NCBI GenBank assembly: GCA_905203555.1 | Contig: CAJKWK010000019.1 | Coordinates: 1 to 42,615 of the forward strand | Direction: 5' to 3' | Length of the DNA: 42,615 nt | From: an uncultured Lachnospiraceae bacterium | Lineage (GTDB): Bacteria; Bacillota; Clostridia; Lachnospirales; Lachnospiraceae | Shown: positions 15,470 to 24,523 of the stretch, in pieces | Layout of the letters: each line of letters begins with the position of its first letter | How positions within the stretch are numbered: the first letter of the stretch is position 1 | Program-made: the position numbers and the translations under genes | The notes under the pieces: model-generated | What the model was told of the DNA's origin: nothing | Database searches by the model: none | The model's input: the letters and a program-made list of their open reading frames with translations, nothing else

Positions 15470-18142
15470 ATGAAAAAAAGAAATGTTAGAATCATAGCAT
15501 TGATGCTTGCTGCGGTGCTCGCAGCAGGCAATCCAATGCCTGTGTATGCGGCGGATTTTGAAATTGAAGAAGAGATCATTTTAGGTGGAACCGGGGGAGA
15601 ATCAACGGTGCTGTATGAAGAAGAGCCGGAGGAGAATCTTGCCCAGGGGACAGCGGAAGTTCCAGAAAATGAAATTGCAGAGCAAGATCTGCAAGCAAGT
15701 CTTGACAATGCAGCCAACTATCTAAAGACACATGTGACTGTTCCGGTTGTAAATACGATTGGTGGGGAATGGTCTGTGCTTGCAATGGCGAGATATGGTA
15801 ATCTTCCGGAAACAACCCAAAAGAACTATCTGGCGAATCTGTACCAGACGTTAGAGGAAAACCAAGGAGTTTTGGACAAACGCAAATATACAGAATATTC
15901 GAGAGTGGTATTGGCGCTCAGTGCAATCGGAATGGATCCGACGAATGTCAACGGCTACAATATGTTATATCCGCTTGCAAACTTTGAGCAAGTAAACTGG
16001 CAGGGGATTAACGGTACGATTTATGCACTGCTTGCATTCGATGCAAAGGATTATGAAGTGCCAAAACTTACCGAAGAAGATCAGGCAAAAGGGCTGGAAC
16101 AGACAACCAGAGAGAAACTGATTCAACAGATTTTGAATAAGCAGTTAAGTGACGGTGGCTGGACCTTATCAGGAACAAAGGCGGATGCAGATATGACCGC
16201 GATGGCAATCCAGGCGCTGGCTCCATATTATGCGACCAACAGCGATGTCAAATCAGCAGTCGACAGGGCACTTCAGACCTTGAGCACAATGCAGGATGAA
16301 AATGGTGGCTTTTCCAGTTTCGGAACCGAGAATCTGGAAAGCGCAGCCCAGACGGTGATCGCACTTTCTACATTGAATGTGGAATTATTGTCGGATGAAA
16401 CATTTATCAAAAATGGAAACTCTGTATTGGATTACCTTCTGACTTATCAGTTGAGCGATGGAGCATTTAAACATACTCCGAAGGAGAATACCGCAGATGG
16501 AATCTCTACGGATCAAGGTACGATGGCGCTTGTGGCGTATGCAAGAGCCCTCAATGGAGAAAATGCGTTGTATGATATGACAGATGTGCAAAACGGTAGT
16601 GATGAAGAGGAAGAAACGGCGGAGAACATTGCGCGTTTTCGCGAGAAACTTGAGGCATTGCCGGTAGAAATCCGTATCAAAGATCAGCAGACAGTGTATG
16701 CATTGCTCAGCGAACTGGATCAGATGAAGAAATTTGCGGAAAAAGAGGAATTTCGCAGTCAGCTGCAAGGAAAGCTAGAGGAAATCTCGGAACAGACAGC
16801 AGCAGTGGAGAACTTGAGTGAGCAGATTTGGAAAGAAATCAATCCATTGGCGGTTACATTGAAAGATGCGGACAAGATTGCGGAGTTGATGCGATTATAT
16901 GAAACGATTCCGGAAGAAAATCTTGCGTATGTAGAACACAGAGAAGATTTGTTGCAGGCAGACACGATTGTAAAGAAACTGCAGCAAGGTATTTTGGCAA
17001 AAGAGATTTTTACAAATGTGAAAGACTCTAGTGTAGATTATGTATATGAGGGTTGGAATTATACGCTTACACTGAGTGGTGAGAACAATTACGAGCCGGC
17101 AGATATGAAAGCCGGAGTGACAGGTGAATCAAAAGTCGGGAAATACTCGTTTACAACCGAAGAAAGTGGTACATTTCCGGGAAGTGTTGAGCTGCGTATT
17201 GCATGTAACGGTTTTGTGAGTAAAACGTATGTGCTCTATAGACAAGAGGACGGAAAGAGCGTGAAAGCAGGAACGGCTTCTGTATCCGACGGATATCTGA
17301 CCTGCAGTATTTCGGAAGGCGGAACTTATTATATTCAGCGTGAACTGGTGGATATCGGAACAATCGAACCGATGCTTGCAGGAACGAGGGATCTGAAGGA
17401 AATCGCAAATCAGTTAAACACGATATCGAATAAAAAGACGGCTGTAAAAACAAAAACAACCTCCACGAAGGAGGAAAGTAAGACTGTAAAAGCAGAAGTG
17501 AAAGACAATGTTGTTGCAAAGGCAGAGATTTCAGAAGTCAAAGATCAGGACAAAAATCTTCGGATGGAAGGGAAGATGGCAGATGGAACAGAATATGCAT
17601 TTACATTGAACGGAAACGATGTCAAGGAAGAAAAAGAGGTCAATATCGGGGTGAAACGAACCAGCCCGTATGATGACGAGATCAAACAGTTGGCAGAACA
17701 TCCGGAAATTTTATATTTTGAGCAGAAAGGAACATTTCCGGGAGTAATCCAGGTGGAAGTACCGGTAGAAAAAGAAGACGGAGAATACTTACTTTTATAT
17801 TACAATCCGAAAGCAAAAAAAGCGGAATATGTACAGAAAGTGGAAGTGAAAGATGGGCAGACCAAGTTCTTGATTGAAAAAGGCGGAGCATATTTCATTG
17901 ACAAGAGGGCAAGTACAAAATCGCTGAAAGATGACGCAAAAGACCAAGAGAATTTTATTGATACCGATACCGATGCAGTGGTTTTGCGGGGAACAAAAGA
18001 AGAAGCAAAGTCTTCGGCAATGCCCTATGTGATCGGATTGCTCGTTACAGGCGCGGCAATTGTGGCAGGTGTTGGATATTCGATGACTCGAAAGAAGAAA
18101 AACGAGAAACAAAGAAGGGACCAAAATGGTGAAGAAGCTTAA
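15470..18142 (+). CDS. Membrane-anchored intrinsic-factor-like alpha/alpha-barrel protein
   Basis: An 890-residue surface protein. The signal peptide ends near VYA (residue 27). Residues about 70-372 form alpha/alpha-barrel repeats of the terpenoid-cyclase/prenyltransferase kind, with QLSDGGWTLSG, DENGGFSSFG and LSDGAFKH turns each followed by an Ala-rich helix (ADMTAMAIQALA, SAAQTVIALSTL, TDQGTMALVAYA). The same fold makes the N-terminal domain of intrinsic factor and transcobalamin. A charged helical region (about 385-505) follows, then two or more beta-sandwich domains and an acidic-basic linker. The C-terminus is a single membrane helix (about 851-871) followed by RKKKNEKQRR; no LPxTG-type motif is visible. 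The ATG at 15470 starts two bases after the previous stop, so translation is probably coupled; the start at 15410 is rejected because it lies inside the upstream gene and lacks a signal. Likely one half of a two-part cobalamin binder with the next gene. Confidence 0.85.
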   Translation: MKKRNVRIIALMLAAVLAAGNPMPVYAADFEIEEEIILGGTGGESTVLYEEEPEENLAQGTAEVPENEIAEQDLQASLDNAANYLKTHVTVPVVNTIGGEWSVLAMARYGNLPETTQKNYLANLYQTLEENQGVLDKRKYTEYSRVVLALSAIGMDPTNVNGYNMLYPLANFEQVNWQGINGTIYALLAFDAKDYEVPKLTEEDQAKGLEQTTREKLIQQILNKQLSDGGWTLSGTKADADMTAMAIQALAPYYATNSDVKSAVDRALQTLSTMQDENGGFSSFGTENLESAAQTVIALSTLNVELLSDETFIKNGNSVLDYLLTYQLSDGAFKHTPKENTADGISTDQGTMALVAYARALNGENALYDMTDVQNGSDEEEETAENIARFREKLEALPVEIRIKDQQTVYALLSELDQMKKFAEKEEFRSQLQGKLEEISEQTAAVENLSEQIWKEINPLAVTLKDADKIAELMRLYETIPEENLAYVEHREDLLQADTIVKKLQQGILAKEIFTNVKDSSVDYVYEGWNYTLTLSGENNYEPADMKAGVTGESKVGKYSFTTEESGTFPGSVELRIACNGFVSKTYVLYRQEDGKSVKAGTASVSDGYLTCSISEGGTYYIQRELVDIGTIEPMLAGTRDLKEIANQLNTISNKKTAVKTKTTSTKEESKTVKAEVKDNVVAKAEISEVKDQDKNLRMEGKMADGTEYAFTLNGNDVKEEKEVNIGVKRTSPYDDEIKQLAEHPEILYFEQKGTFPGVIQVEVPVEKEDGEYLLLYYNPKAKKAEYVQKVEVKDGQTKFLIEKGGAYFIDKRASTKSLKDDAKDQENFIDTDTDAVVLRGTKEEAKSSAMPYVIGLLVTGAAIVAGVGYSMTRKKKNEKQRRDQNGEEA

Positions 18143-18935
18143 GGTGAAAAAAATAATAGGACTGCTTCTTGCGGCTGTGTTGATAGGCAGCACAGTGACA
18201 GGCTGTGGAAATACAAAATTTACCAATACAGTTCAGAGCGAAAAGGAGCAGAAAAATACAGATGCCTGGATGGAGGAAGATGACTCTAAATCAAAAGAGG
18301 AAGGATACTTTGATGTAGAGAACATTCAGGACAAAGAAGTAGATTATTCAAAATACGAAGAGAAAAAAGCAGCCAGAGCTGCAAATGGAAACAGCAATGT
18401 CACTTACAGTGATGGAAGCGGAAACGGACAGGATGAGTATCAGACAGATCCTGTTCCGGAAGGAATGCAAAATCCGGTAGAACCAGGGGACATCACAATC
18501 GATAAGAGTAAGAAGCAGACCTGTTATCTCACCATTTCCTGTGCGACGATTCTTGATAATATGGAGAATTTGACAGAGGGAAAAGAAAAGCTGATTTCGT
18601 CTGACGGCATGGTTTATGCGACAAGGGAAGTGACCTTCTATGAAGGTGAGAGTGTATTTGATGTTTTACTTCGGGAGACGAAAAATAACCGGATTCATAT
18701 GGAATATTCGTTCAATCCACTGTTTAACAGTAATTATATAGAAGCAATCAATAATTTGTATGAATTTGACTGCGGACAGAATTCCGGATGGATGTACAAC
18801 GTGAATGGCTGGTATCCGAACTATGGATGCAGCAGATATATTGTTCAGGAAGGAGATGAAATCCAGTGGAATTATACCTGCGATCTTGGCAGAGATCTGG
18901 GAACAAGCTGGATGGATCAAAATGGGGAAAGATAA
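18126..18935 (+). CDS. DUF4430 (transcobalamin-C-like) lipoprotein
   Basis: A 269-residue lipoprotein. The lipobox VTGC places the lipidated Cys at residue 27. Residues about 30-125 are an acidic, low-complexity stalk. Residues about 130-262 are a DUF4430 domain, the fold of the transcobalamin and intrinsic-factor C-terminal beta domain. Its signature is FYEGESVFDVLL, then SGWMYNVNGWYPN and a closing GDEIQWNYT strand. The protein would sit on the outer face of the membrane beside the ECF transporter, in the place of a BtuF-like binding protein. Its start overlaps the barrel-protein gene by 17 bases, and its end overlaps ecfT by 14, which suggests fixed stoichiometry. Cobalamin as ligand is inferred from riboswitch control and fold. 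Confidence 0.88.
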   Translation: MVKKLKVKKIIGLLLAAVLIGSTVTGCGNTKFTNTVQSEKEQKNTDAWMEEDDSKSKEEGYFDVENIQDKEVDYSKYEEKKAARAANGNSNVTYSDGSGNGQDEYQTDPVPEGMQNPVEPGDITIDKSKKQTCYLTISCATILDNMENLTEGKEKLISSDGMVYATREVTFYEGESVFDVLLRETKNNRIHMEYSFNPLFNSNYIEAINNLYEFDCGQNSGWMYNVNGWYPNYGCSRYIVQEGDEIQWNYTCDLGRDLGTSWMDQNGER

Positions 18936-19815
18936 CTTTGGTACATATCATCCGATAATTAATTTTGTTTATTTTGTATTTGTGATAGGGTGCTCCATGT
19001 TTCTGAGGCACCCTGTTTTTCTAGGAATTTCCTGCGTGAGTGGTTTTCTGTATTATATTTATCTGAGAGGAAAAAAAGCGGTGAAAACGGCGCTTTGGCT
19101 GATGATTCCGGTGTTTCTGATCTCGGCGCTTGTGAATCCACTTTTTAATCATGAGGGAGTTACCCTTTTGGTTTATTTTCGAACCGGGAATCCGCTGACG
19201 CTGGAATCTATCGTATATGGATTGGGATCCGGGGTGATGCTTGTGTCCGTTTTGAATTGGTTTTCCTGTTACCAGGTGATTATGACCTCGGATAAATTTA
19301 TTTATCTGTTTGGAAAACTAATTCCGGCGATGTCGTTGATTTTATCTATGGTGCTTCGCTTTGTTCCGAAGTTTAAAAATCAGATTACAAAGGTTTCAGA
19401 TGCACAGAAATGTATCGGAAGAGATGTGACAAATGGAACGACACTTACGAAAGCAAAACATGGCATGAAAATTCTTTCGATCATGACGACGTGGGCATTG
19501 GAAAATTCAGTGGAGACAGCGGATTCCATGAAGTCGAGAGGATATGGATTGCGCGGCAGAACGAATTTTTCTATCTATCGTTTCGACACGAGAGATAAAT
19601 GGATGCTCGCAGTGATGCTTGCAGCAGGAGCGGTCGTATTTGGCGGAATTGTGACAAAAAAGATATATTTTTTATATTTTCCAATGATGGAGGGAAATCC
19701 GTTTACTTGGGAAACATGTTTAATCTATGTCATTTATGGGGGAATGTGTATGCTCCCTATGGTGATTAATGTTGTGGAGGATATAAAATGGCACTATTTG
19801 AAATCAGAAATCTGA
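18922..19815 (+). CDS. ECF transporter transmembrane (T) component
   Basis: A 297-residue CbiQ/EcfT family membrane protein that couples ATP hydrolysis in the A subunits to toppling of the S component. It has about five or six hydrophobic helices. A cytoplasmic coupling segment contains MKSRGYGLRGR, the second Ala-Arg-Gly type motif of EcfT proteins; a degenerate first coupling motif lies near DAQKCIGRDV. The frame is open from 18805, but ATG 18922 avoids a long overlap and has GGATGG seven bases before it. It overlaps the lipoprotein gene by 14 bases and the ATPase gene by 28. Because it lies in this operon it is probably a dedicated (group I) module. Confidence 0.9.
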   Translation: MGKDNFGTYHPIINFVYFVFVIGCSMFLRHPVFLGISCVSGFLYYIYLRGKKAVKTALWLMIPVFLISALVNPLFNHEGVTLLVYFRTGNPLTLESIVYGLGSGVMLVSVLNWFSCYQVIMTSDKFIYLFGKLIPAMSLILSMVLRFVPKFKNQITKVSDAQKCIGRDVTNGTTLTKAKHGMKILSIMTTWALENSVETADSMKSRGYGLRGRTNFSIYRFDTRDKWMLAVMLAAGAVVFGGIVTKKIYFLYFPMMEGNPFTWETCLIYVIYGGMCMLPMVINVVEDIKWHYLKSEI

Positions 19816-21467
19816 CGTTCACTTATCCAGAGGCAAAGGCACCCGCTTTGCAGGAGGTGAATTTTACAATTGAGCAGGGAGAATTTATTGTCATCTGTGG
19901 AAAATCCGGTTGTGGAAAGACGACATTGCTTCGACATTTTAAAACAGCACTGACACCCTATGGAAAGAGAAGTGGAGAAATTCGATTTTGTGGGGACGTT
20001 TTGGAACAAGTATCTGTAAGAACACAGGCAAGTGAGATTGGATATGTGCTGCAGAGTCCGGATAATCAGATCGTGACGGATAAAGTGTGGCATGAGTTGG
20101 CATTTGGACTGGAAAATCTCGGGTATGACCAGCAGACGATACGTCTGAGAGTAGCCGAGATGGCGAGCTTTTTTGGAATTCAGAACTGGTTTTCCAAAAG
20201 TGTGGAGGAACTGTCCGGAGGGCAGAAACAACTTTTGAATCTGGCTTCTGTCATGGCGATGCAGCCGAAGGTACTTGTGCTCGATGAACCGACTTCTCAA
20301 TTGGATCCGATTGCGGCGAGTGAATTTCTTGCAACTATACGAAAAATCAATCTGGAACTTGGAACGACGGTCATTATTATTGAACATCGCCTGGAAGAAG
20401 TGTTTCCGATGGCAGATAAAGTGCTGGTTTTGGAAAAGGGAAGACAGATTCTATACGATGAGCCAAGACAGGTAGGGCAGGCACTTTCCGGAAATGATTT
20501 ATTTCTTGCAATGCCGAGTCCGGTGCAGATATTTGATGGAACCGGACAGATCGGAACCTGTCCGCTGACAGTCTGCGAGGGAAGAAACTGGCTGACACAG
20601 CATTTTGAAAAAAGTGAGGAACAGATGCCGGAACCTAAGGGACCGGAAGACAGGAAGGAAAAGAGCAAAATTGCGATCGAGGCGAAAGAAGTGTGGTTTC
20701 GATATGAAAAAGAGACGCCGGATGTTGTAAAAGATTTGTCTTTGCAGGTGCAAAAAGGAGAATTATTCTGTATTCTAGGTGGAAACGGAACCGGGAAAAG
20801 CACAACCTTATCCTTACTGTCAGGAATTCGGAAAGCGTACCGGGGGAAAATTTTTCTGAATGGAAAGGACATCCGTAAAATAAAAGAAAAAGAGTTGTTT
20901 CATGGATTGATCGGAGTGCTTCCGCAGAATCCGCAAAGTCTCTTTGTGGGAAATACCGTGCGCGAGGACTTGTGGGAGATGTTTTCCGGACTTCGCATAC
21001 AACATAAAAAAGAATATGAAGAACAGATGGAGCGTGTTATTGAAGAGACCGAAATCCGACATCTGCTGGATATGCATCCATATGATTTGAGCGGTGGTGA
21101 GCAGCAGAGAGCCGCTCTGGCAAAAGTGCTTCTTCTGGAACCGGAGATTCTTCTTTTGGATGAGGCGACGAAAGGGTTAGATGGATTTTATAAGCAGAAA
21201 CTGGCAGATATCTTTGAACGATTAAAAAAGAGAGGCGTTACAATATTGATGGTGTCGCATGACATTGAATTTTGTGCATCTTATGGAGATACCTGCGCGA
21301 TGTTTTTTGATGGTGGTATTGTGACTTGTCAAAGTGCAAGAGAATTTTTTATTGGAAATAGTTTTTATACAACTGCGGCAAACCGGATGGCGAGACATCT
21401 ATTCCCAAATGCCGTTACAGTAAAGGAAGTGATTGAAGCATGCAGCAAAAACAGGCGACAGGAGTAG
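19788..21467 (+). CDS. Fused ECF ATPase (EcfA-EcfA')
   Basis: A 559-residue protein with two complete ABC ATPase domains in one chain, replacing the separate EcfA and EcfA' subunits. Domain 1 has Walker A GKSGCGKT (about 38-45), signature LSGGQKQ and Walker B VLVLDEPTSQLDP. Domain 2 starts near residue 300 and has Walker A GGNGTGKST (about 331), signature LSGGEQQR and Walker B ILLLDEATKGLDG. H-loop His residues follow in both (IIEHRLEE, MVSHDIEF). All catalytic elements look intact in both halves. Between them is a Pro/Glu/Lys-rich linker. The ribosome site GGAGG is about eight bases before ATG 19788, inside ecfT; its end overlaps the S-component gene by 28 bases. Confidence 0.95.
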   Translation: MALFEIRNLTFTYPEAKAPALQEVNFTIEQGEFIVICGKSGCGKTTLLRHFKTALTPYGKRSGEIRFCGDVLEQVSVRTQASEIGYVLQSPDNQIVTDKVWHELAFGLENLGYDQQTIRLRVAEMASFFGIQNWFSKSVEELSGGQKQLLNLASVMAMQPKVLVLDEPTSQLDPIAASEFLATIRKINLELGTTVIIIEHRLEEVFPMADKVLVLEKGRQILYDEPRQVGQALSGNDLFLAMPSPVQIFDGTGQIGTCPLTVCEGRNWLTQHFEKSEEQMPEPKGPEDRKEKSKIAIEAKEVWFRYEKETPDVVKDLSLQVQKGELFCILGGNGTGKSTTLSLLSGIRKAYRGKIFLNGKDIRKIKEKELFHGLIGVLPQNPQSLFVGNTVREDLWEMFSGLRIQHKKEYEEQMERVIEETEIRHLLDMHPYDLSGGEQQRAALAKVLLLEPEILLLDEATKGLDGFYKQKLADIFERLKKRGVTILMVSHDIEFCASYGDTCAMFFDGGIVTCQSAREFFIGNSFYTTAANRMARHLFPNAVTVKEVIEACSKNRRQE

Positions 21468-22759
21468 ATACAAAGGCAATGCTGCCGATTTTCTGCTGTG
21501 GATTTATGGTGATTGCCGAAGGGTTTCTGCCCTGGTTTTCCATGCCGGTCTTAAAATATGCAAAGTTTCCAACCACATATACCTTGTGGGAACTTTCAGA
21601 ATGCGTGGACAACCTGCAGGAAAGTCTCCGGCAGGGAGGAAAACTTTCTATGGAACTGCTGACCTCGGGTGAGATAAAGAGCATCGGAAAGTGGATCCTG
21701 ACATTGCAGATATTTGCGGTGATTTTGACTGTTCTTTTGATCGTGGCAGCAGTGGTGGCATATCGATGGAAGAAAAAAAGTGTAATGTACGTAAGAATTA
21801 CTTTTTTAGCGGCAGCGGTTCTTCCGGTGCTTGCCTTTGTCGCAAACTGGCAGGGAAACCTGTTTCTAAATGAAAGAATGGGGAGAGACAGTCGTTTTAT
21901 CAATTTGACGATACACAGTTATCTGCAGTTGACGGCATTTCCGTATGCACAATGGATTCTGGCAGTTGTGATGCTTGTTGTGGCGGGAAAATTATTAGAT
22001 ACGCAGTTTGAATATCAGGCAGCCATGTATATGGAACGGAGTGTAAGAGAGGATAAAACCATCGGAAAACGAACAAAAATTTCGATTCTATTGATTTTAT
22101 TTGCAATTCCGTTTTTGATTTTCTTTGGAATATTCTTTTTAAATGACAGAAGTGAATCTTTTATTGCGCTGTGTATCATTGGACTGGCAATGATTCCATT
22201 TTGTATGGTGTTTGAAGATCGAAGACCACAGGCGAGAGAAATCCTTTTGATCGCAGTCATGGCAGCAATCGCAGTTGTCGGTCGAATGGCATTTTTCATG
22301 CTGCCACAGTTTAAACCGGTGACAGCGATTGTCATTATAACCGGAATCAGTCTTGGTGCAGAAGCCGGATTTTTGACAGGTGCGATTACGGGATTTGTGT
22401 CCAATTTCTTTTTTGGACAGGGACCATGGACACCGTGGCAGATGTTTGCTTTTGGTATTATTGGATTTCTTGCGGGACTGTTGTTCCGTGGAAAACGAGA
22501 AAAATATAAGAAAAATAAGCTGATTTTATGTCTGTACGGTGGAATTGCAACGCTTGTGATCTATGGCTTTTTGATGGATACTTCTTCGGTGAGTATGTTT
22601 GGAACCGGATTTTCCTGGAAGACGCTTATGGCGATGTATGTGAGTGGACTACCGTTTAACATTGTACATGGAATCTCCACCATGGTATTTTTGTTCTTTC
22701 TGGCGGGGCCGATGGATCGAAAGCTGGAGCGCATTAAGAAAAAATACGGAATCTTATGA
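21440..22759 (+). CDS. ECF S component, enlarged, probable cobalamin specificity
   Basis: A 439-residue membrane protein and the last gene of the operon. The second half (about residue 210 onward) has the S-component pattern: REILLIAVMAAIAVVGRMAFF, then VTAIVIITGISLGAEAGFLTG and FFFGQGPWTPWQM. This resembles the S components associated with B12 (CbrT-type). The first half adds about four predicted membrane helices and a short extracytoplasmic loop, which ordinary S components of about 200 residues lack. The extension could dock the surface binders. The tail, RIKKKYGIL, is lysine-rich and cytoplasmic. ATG 21440 has AAGGAAG about 11 bases upstream and lies inside the ATPase gene. Cobalamin as substrate is inferred from the riboswitch and partners. 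Confidence 0.87.
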   Translation: MQQKQATGVDTKAMLPIFCCGFMVIAEGFLPWFSMPVLKYAKFPTTYTLWELSECVDNLQESLRQGGKLSMELLTSGEIKSIGKWILTLQIFAVILTVLLIVAAVVAYRWKKKSVMYVRITFLAAAVLPVLAFVANWQGNLFLNERMGRDSRFINLTIHSYLQLTAFPYAQWILAVVMLVVAGKLLDTQFEYQAAMYMERSVREDKTIGKRTKISILLILFAIPFLIFFGIFFLNDRSESFIALCIIGLAMIPFCMVFEDRRPQAREILLIAVMAAIAVVGRMAFFMLPQFKPVTAIVIITGISLGAEAGFLTGAITGFVSNFFFGQGPWTPWQMFAFGIIGFLAGLLFRGKREKYKKNKLILCLYGGIATLVIYGFLMDTSSVSMFGTGFSWKTLMAMYVSGLPFNIVHGISTMVFLFFLAGPMDRKLERIKKKYGIL

Positions 22760-22812
22760 TATGGTTTGTGAACTATGACACAAATACGATATGATATTTG
22801 GATATTGCTTTC

Positions 22813-22864
22813 AAACAATCAAAAAAACAATCGTAAATTTTTACGATTGTTTTTTTGATTGTTT
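22813..22864. terminator. 24-bp perfect palindrome, bidirectional terminator
   Basis: The arms 22813-22836 and 22841-22864 are perfect inverted copies of 24 bases with a four-base loop. The A/T runs make it a terminator in both directions for the cobalamin operon. It is unusually long and exact. The right arm also contains the -35-like TTGTTT of the next gene, so it might act as an operator too. Confidence 0.88.
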
Positions 22865-22875
22865 ACGCATATAAT
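22847..22875 (+). promoter_or_regulatory. Promoter of the AlbA_2-type regulator
   Basis: TTGTTT (22847-22852) and a perfect TATAAT (22870-22875) are 17 bases apart. The -35 lies inside the right arm of the palindrome, so a protein bound there, or a cruciform, would affect initiation. Confidence 0.6.
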
Positions 22876-22908
22876 ATTATCAATAAGATTGGAAAGGATG
22901 CGATTACT

Positions 22909-24162
22909 ATGCGTGAAACGAGAATATTAGAACTCAAGGAAACAATCACAAATACTTTTTTAAAAACAGTCAGTGCCTTTTCGAATTACGATGGTGGAAC
23001 GATCTTTTTTGGAGTGGATGATGATGGAAACGTGAAAGGTTTGCCAGATGTAAAGCAAGCTTGCTTGGATATCGAAAATAAAATCAATGACAGTATTTCA
23101 CCTCAACCGAACTATACACTTGAAATACAGAATAATGATCAGACAATAAAACTTACAGTAAAAAGTGGTCTTCAAAAGCCGTATTTATATCAATCAAAAG
23201 CATACAAACGAAATGATACAGCGACGATAGAAGTAGATACTCTGGAATTTTCAAGGCTTGTGCTGGATGGAAAAAATATTGGATTCGAAGAATTACCTTG
23301 TAAAGATCAGGAACTATCCTTCGAAATTTTACATCGTAAGCTGAAAGAAAGTATTCAGATTGAAACTTTTAATCAGGATACGTTGAAGACATTGAACCTG
23401 TATGATAATGTAAATGGGTTTAATAATGCTGCAGGACTTTTGGCAGACAAAAATTATTTTCCGGGAATTGATATTGTTAAGTTTGGAGAAAACATCAGCA
23501 TTATTCAAAAAAGAGCAACCTTTGAAAATATATCAGTTTTAGATGCATATGAAAAGGCGCTTGCTGTATTTAGAGACTATTACCAATATGAAGTAATACA
23601 GGGGACTGATAGAAAGAAGATGGAGAAAATACCGGAAGCAGCTTTCAGAGAGGCAATTGCGAATGCTTTAATCCATAGAGTATGGGACGTGGATTCGCAT
23701 ATCAGAATTTCTATGTTTGATGACAGAATAGAAGTTGTATCTCCTGGTGGACTGCCATCTGGAATAACAGCAGAAGAATATTTGTCCGGTAAACTTTCTG
23801 TTTTAAGAAATAGAAATCTTGCAAATGTATTTTATAGATTGGGATTTGTAGAGATATTTGGAACAGGAATTACAAGAATAAAACAACTGTATGAAGAAGG
23901 ACTGATAAAACCGGATTTTGAAGTGTCCGAAAATGCTATAAAAATTGTGCTTCCAATATTTGAAAAGAATGCTAATTTAGCGGAAGACGAAAAAGTAATT
24001 TATAAACTCTTAAGTAAGACGATGTTGAAGCCAATAAGTGAAATTGCACCATATACACCTTTTGGTAAATCAAAGACAACAAAGTTATTGAAAGCTATGG
24101 AACAAAAAGGTGTGGTCGCAGTTGAAGGAAAAGGCAGAGGTACGAAATATATAATTAAGTAA
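22909..24162 (+). CDS. AlbA_2/Schlafen-like ATP-binding putative regulator
   Basis: A 417-residue protein of the COG2865 type. The N-terminal AlbA_2 (Schlafen-like, divergent AAA_4) domain shows LELKETITNTFLKTVSAFSN and GGTIFFGVDDDG. The middle and C-terminal part has the HATPase-like pattern FREAIANALIHR, RIEVVSPGGLP and GFVEIFGTGITRI. The last 70 residues look like a winged helix (KPISEIAPYTPFGKSKTTKLL). Family members are annotated as predicted transcriptional regulators; some serve in defence or mobile elements. ATG 22909 with AAAGGA upstream is preferred over 22855, which lies in the palindrome. It is a single gene between the cobalamin operon and a region of gene remnants, which suggests late insertion. 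Confidence 0.85.
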   Translation: MRETRILELKETITNTFLKTVSAFSNYDGGTIFFGVDDDGNVKGLPDVKQACLDIENKINDSISPQPNYTLEIQNNDQTIKLTVKSGLQKPYLYQSKAYKRNDTATIEVDTLEFSRLVLDGKNIGFEELPCKDQELSFEILHRKLKESIQIETFNQDTLKTLNLYDNVNGFNNAAGLLADKNYFPGIDIVKFGENISIIQKRATFENISVLDAYEKALAVFRDYYQYEVIQGTDRKKMEKIPEAAFREAIANALIHRVWDVDSHIRISMFDDRIEVVSPGGLPSGITAEEYLSGKLSVLRNRNLANVFYRLGFVEIFGTGITRIKQLYEEGLIKPDFEVSENAIKIVLPIFEKNANLAEDEKVIYKLLSKTMLKPISEIAPYTPFGKSKTTKLLKAMEQKGVVAVEGKGRGTKYIIK

Positions 24163-24204
24163 TTCAGAAGCAAAGCATAAATGAATGCTAATGAAGCAGA
24201 CGGC

Positions 24205-24240
24205 AAAATCTTTTGCAAAACCCAGAGGAGTTGTGTATAC
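24205..24240 (+). repeat. Decayed direct copy of the nrdR promoter region
   Basis: AAAATCTTTTGCAAAA at 24205-24220 recurs exactly at 24590-24605, and both copies continue with a GTTGTGTATA segment at equal distance. In this first copy the -10 reads TATACG in place of TATAAT, and no gene follows in phase. The 24163-24678 interval holds only this copy, the S-component remnant and the live promoter. Confidence 0.75.
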
Positions 24241-24523
24241 GTCCATCTTTGACAGTTGAAAGATAATAAAACGACTACAAATCTAGCAAACATAGGCACT
24301 GTAGGCGTGTTTCTTTTTGCAGCGATATGTACTATATTATTGTGTCTTTGATTTTATATGGTTTGTATTCCCGATAATTGTTTGGATATCTGATCGGCTG
24401 TATGTATATTTTTGAACTTCTTTTCTGATCCTCTCTTTTGACATATACAGTTCTTTTTGCTGCCTGTAATTGCAATATATATGATAAAAATTCCCTTTTT
24501 CTTTATTCAGCTGTCAAACTTCC

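Noticed and set aside
15410..15470. Earlier start for the barrel protein at 15410
   Set aside because: It would lie inside the anchor of the previous gene, give a Cys-rich non-signal start, and hide the clear signal peptide that begins at 15470.
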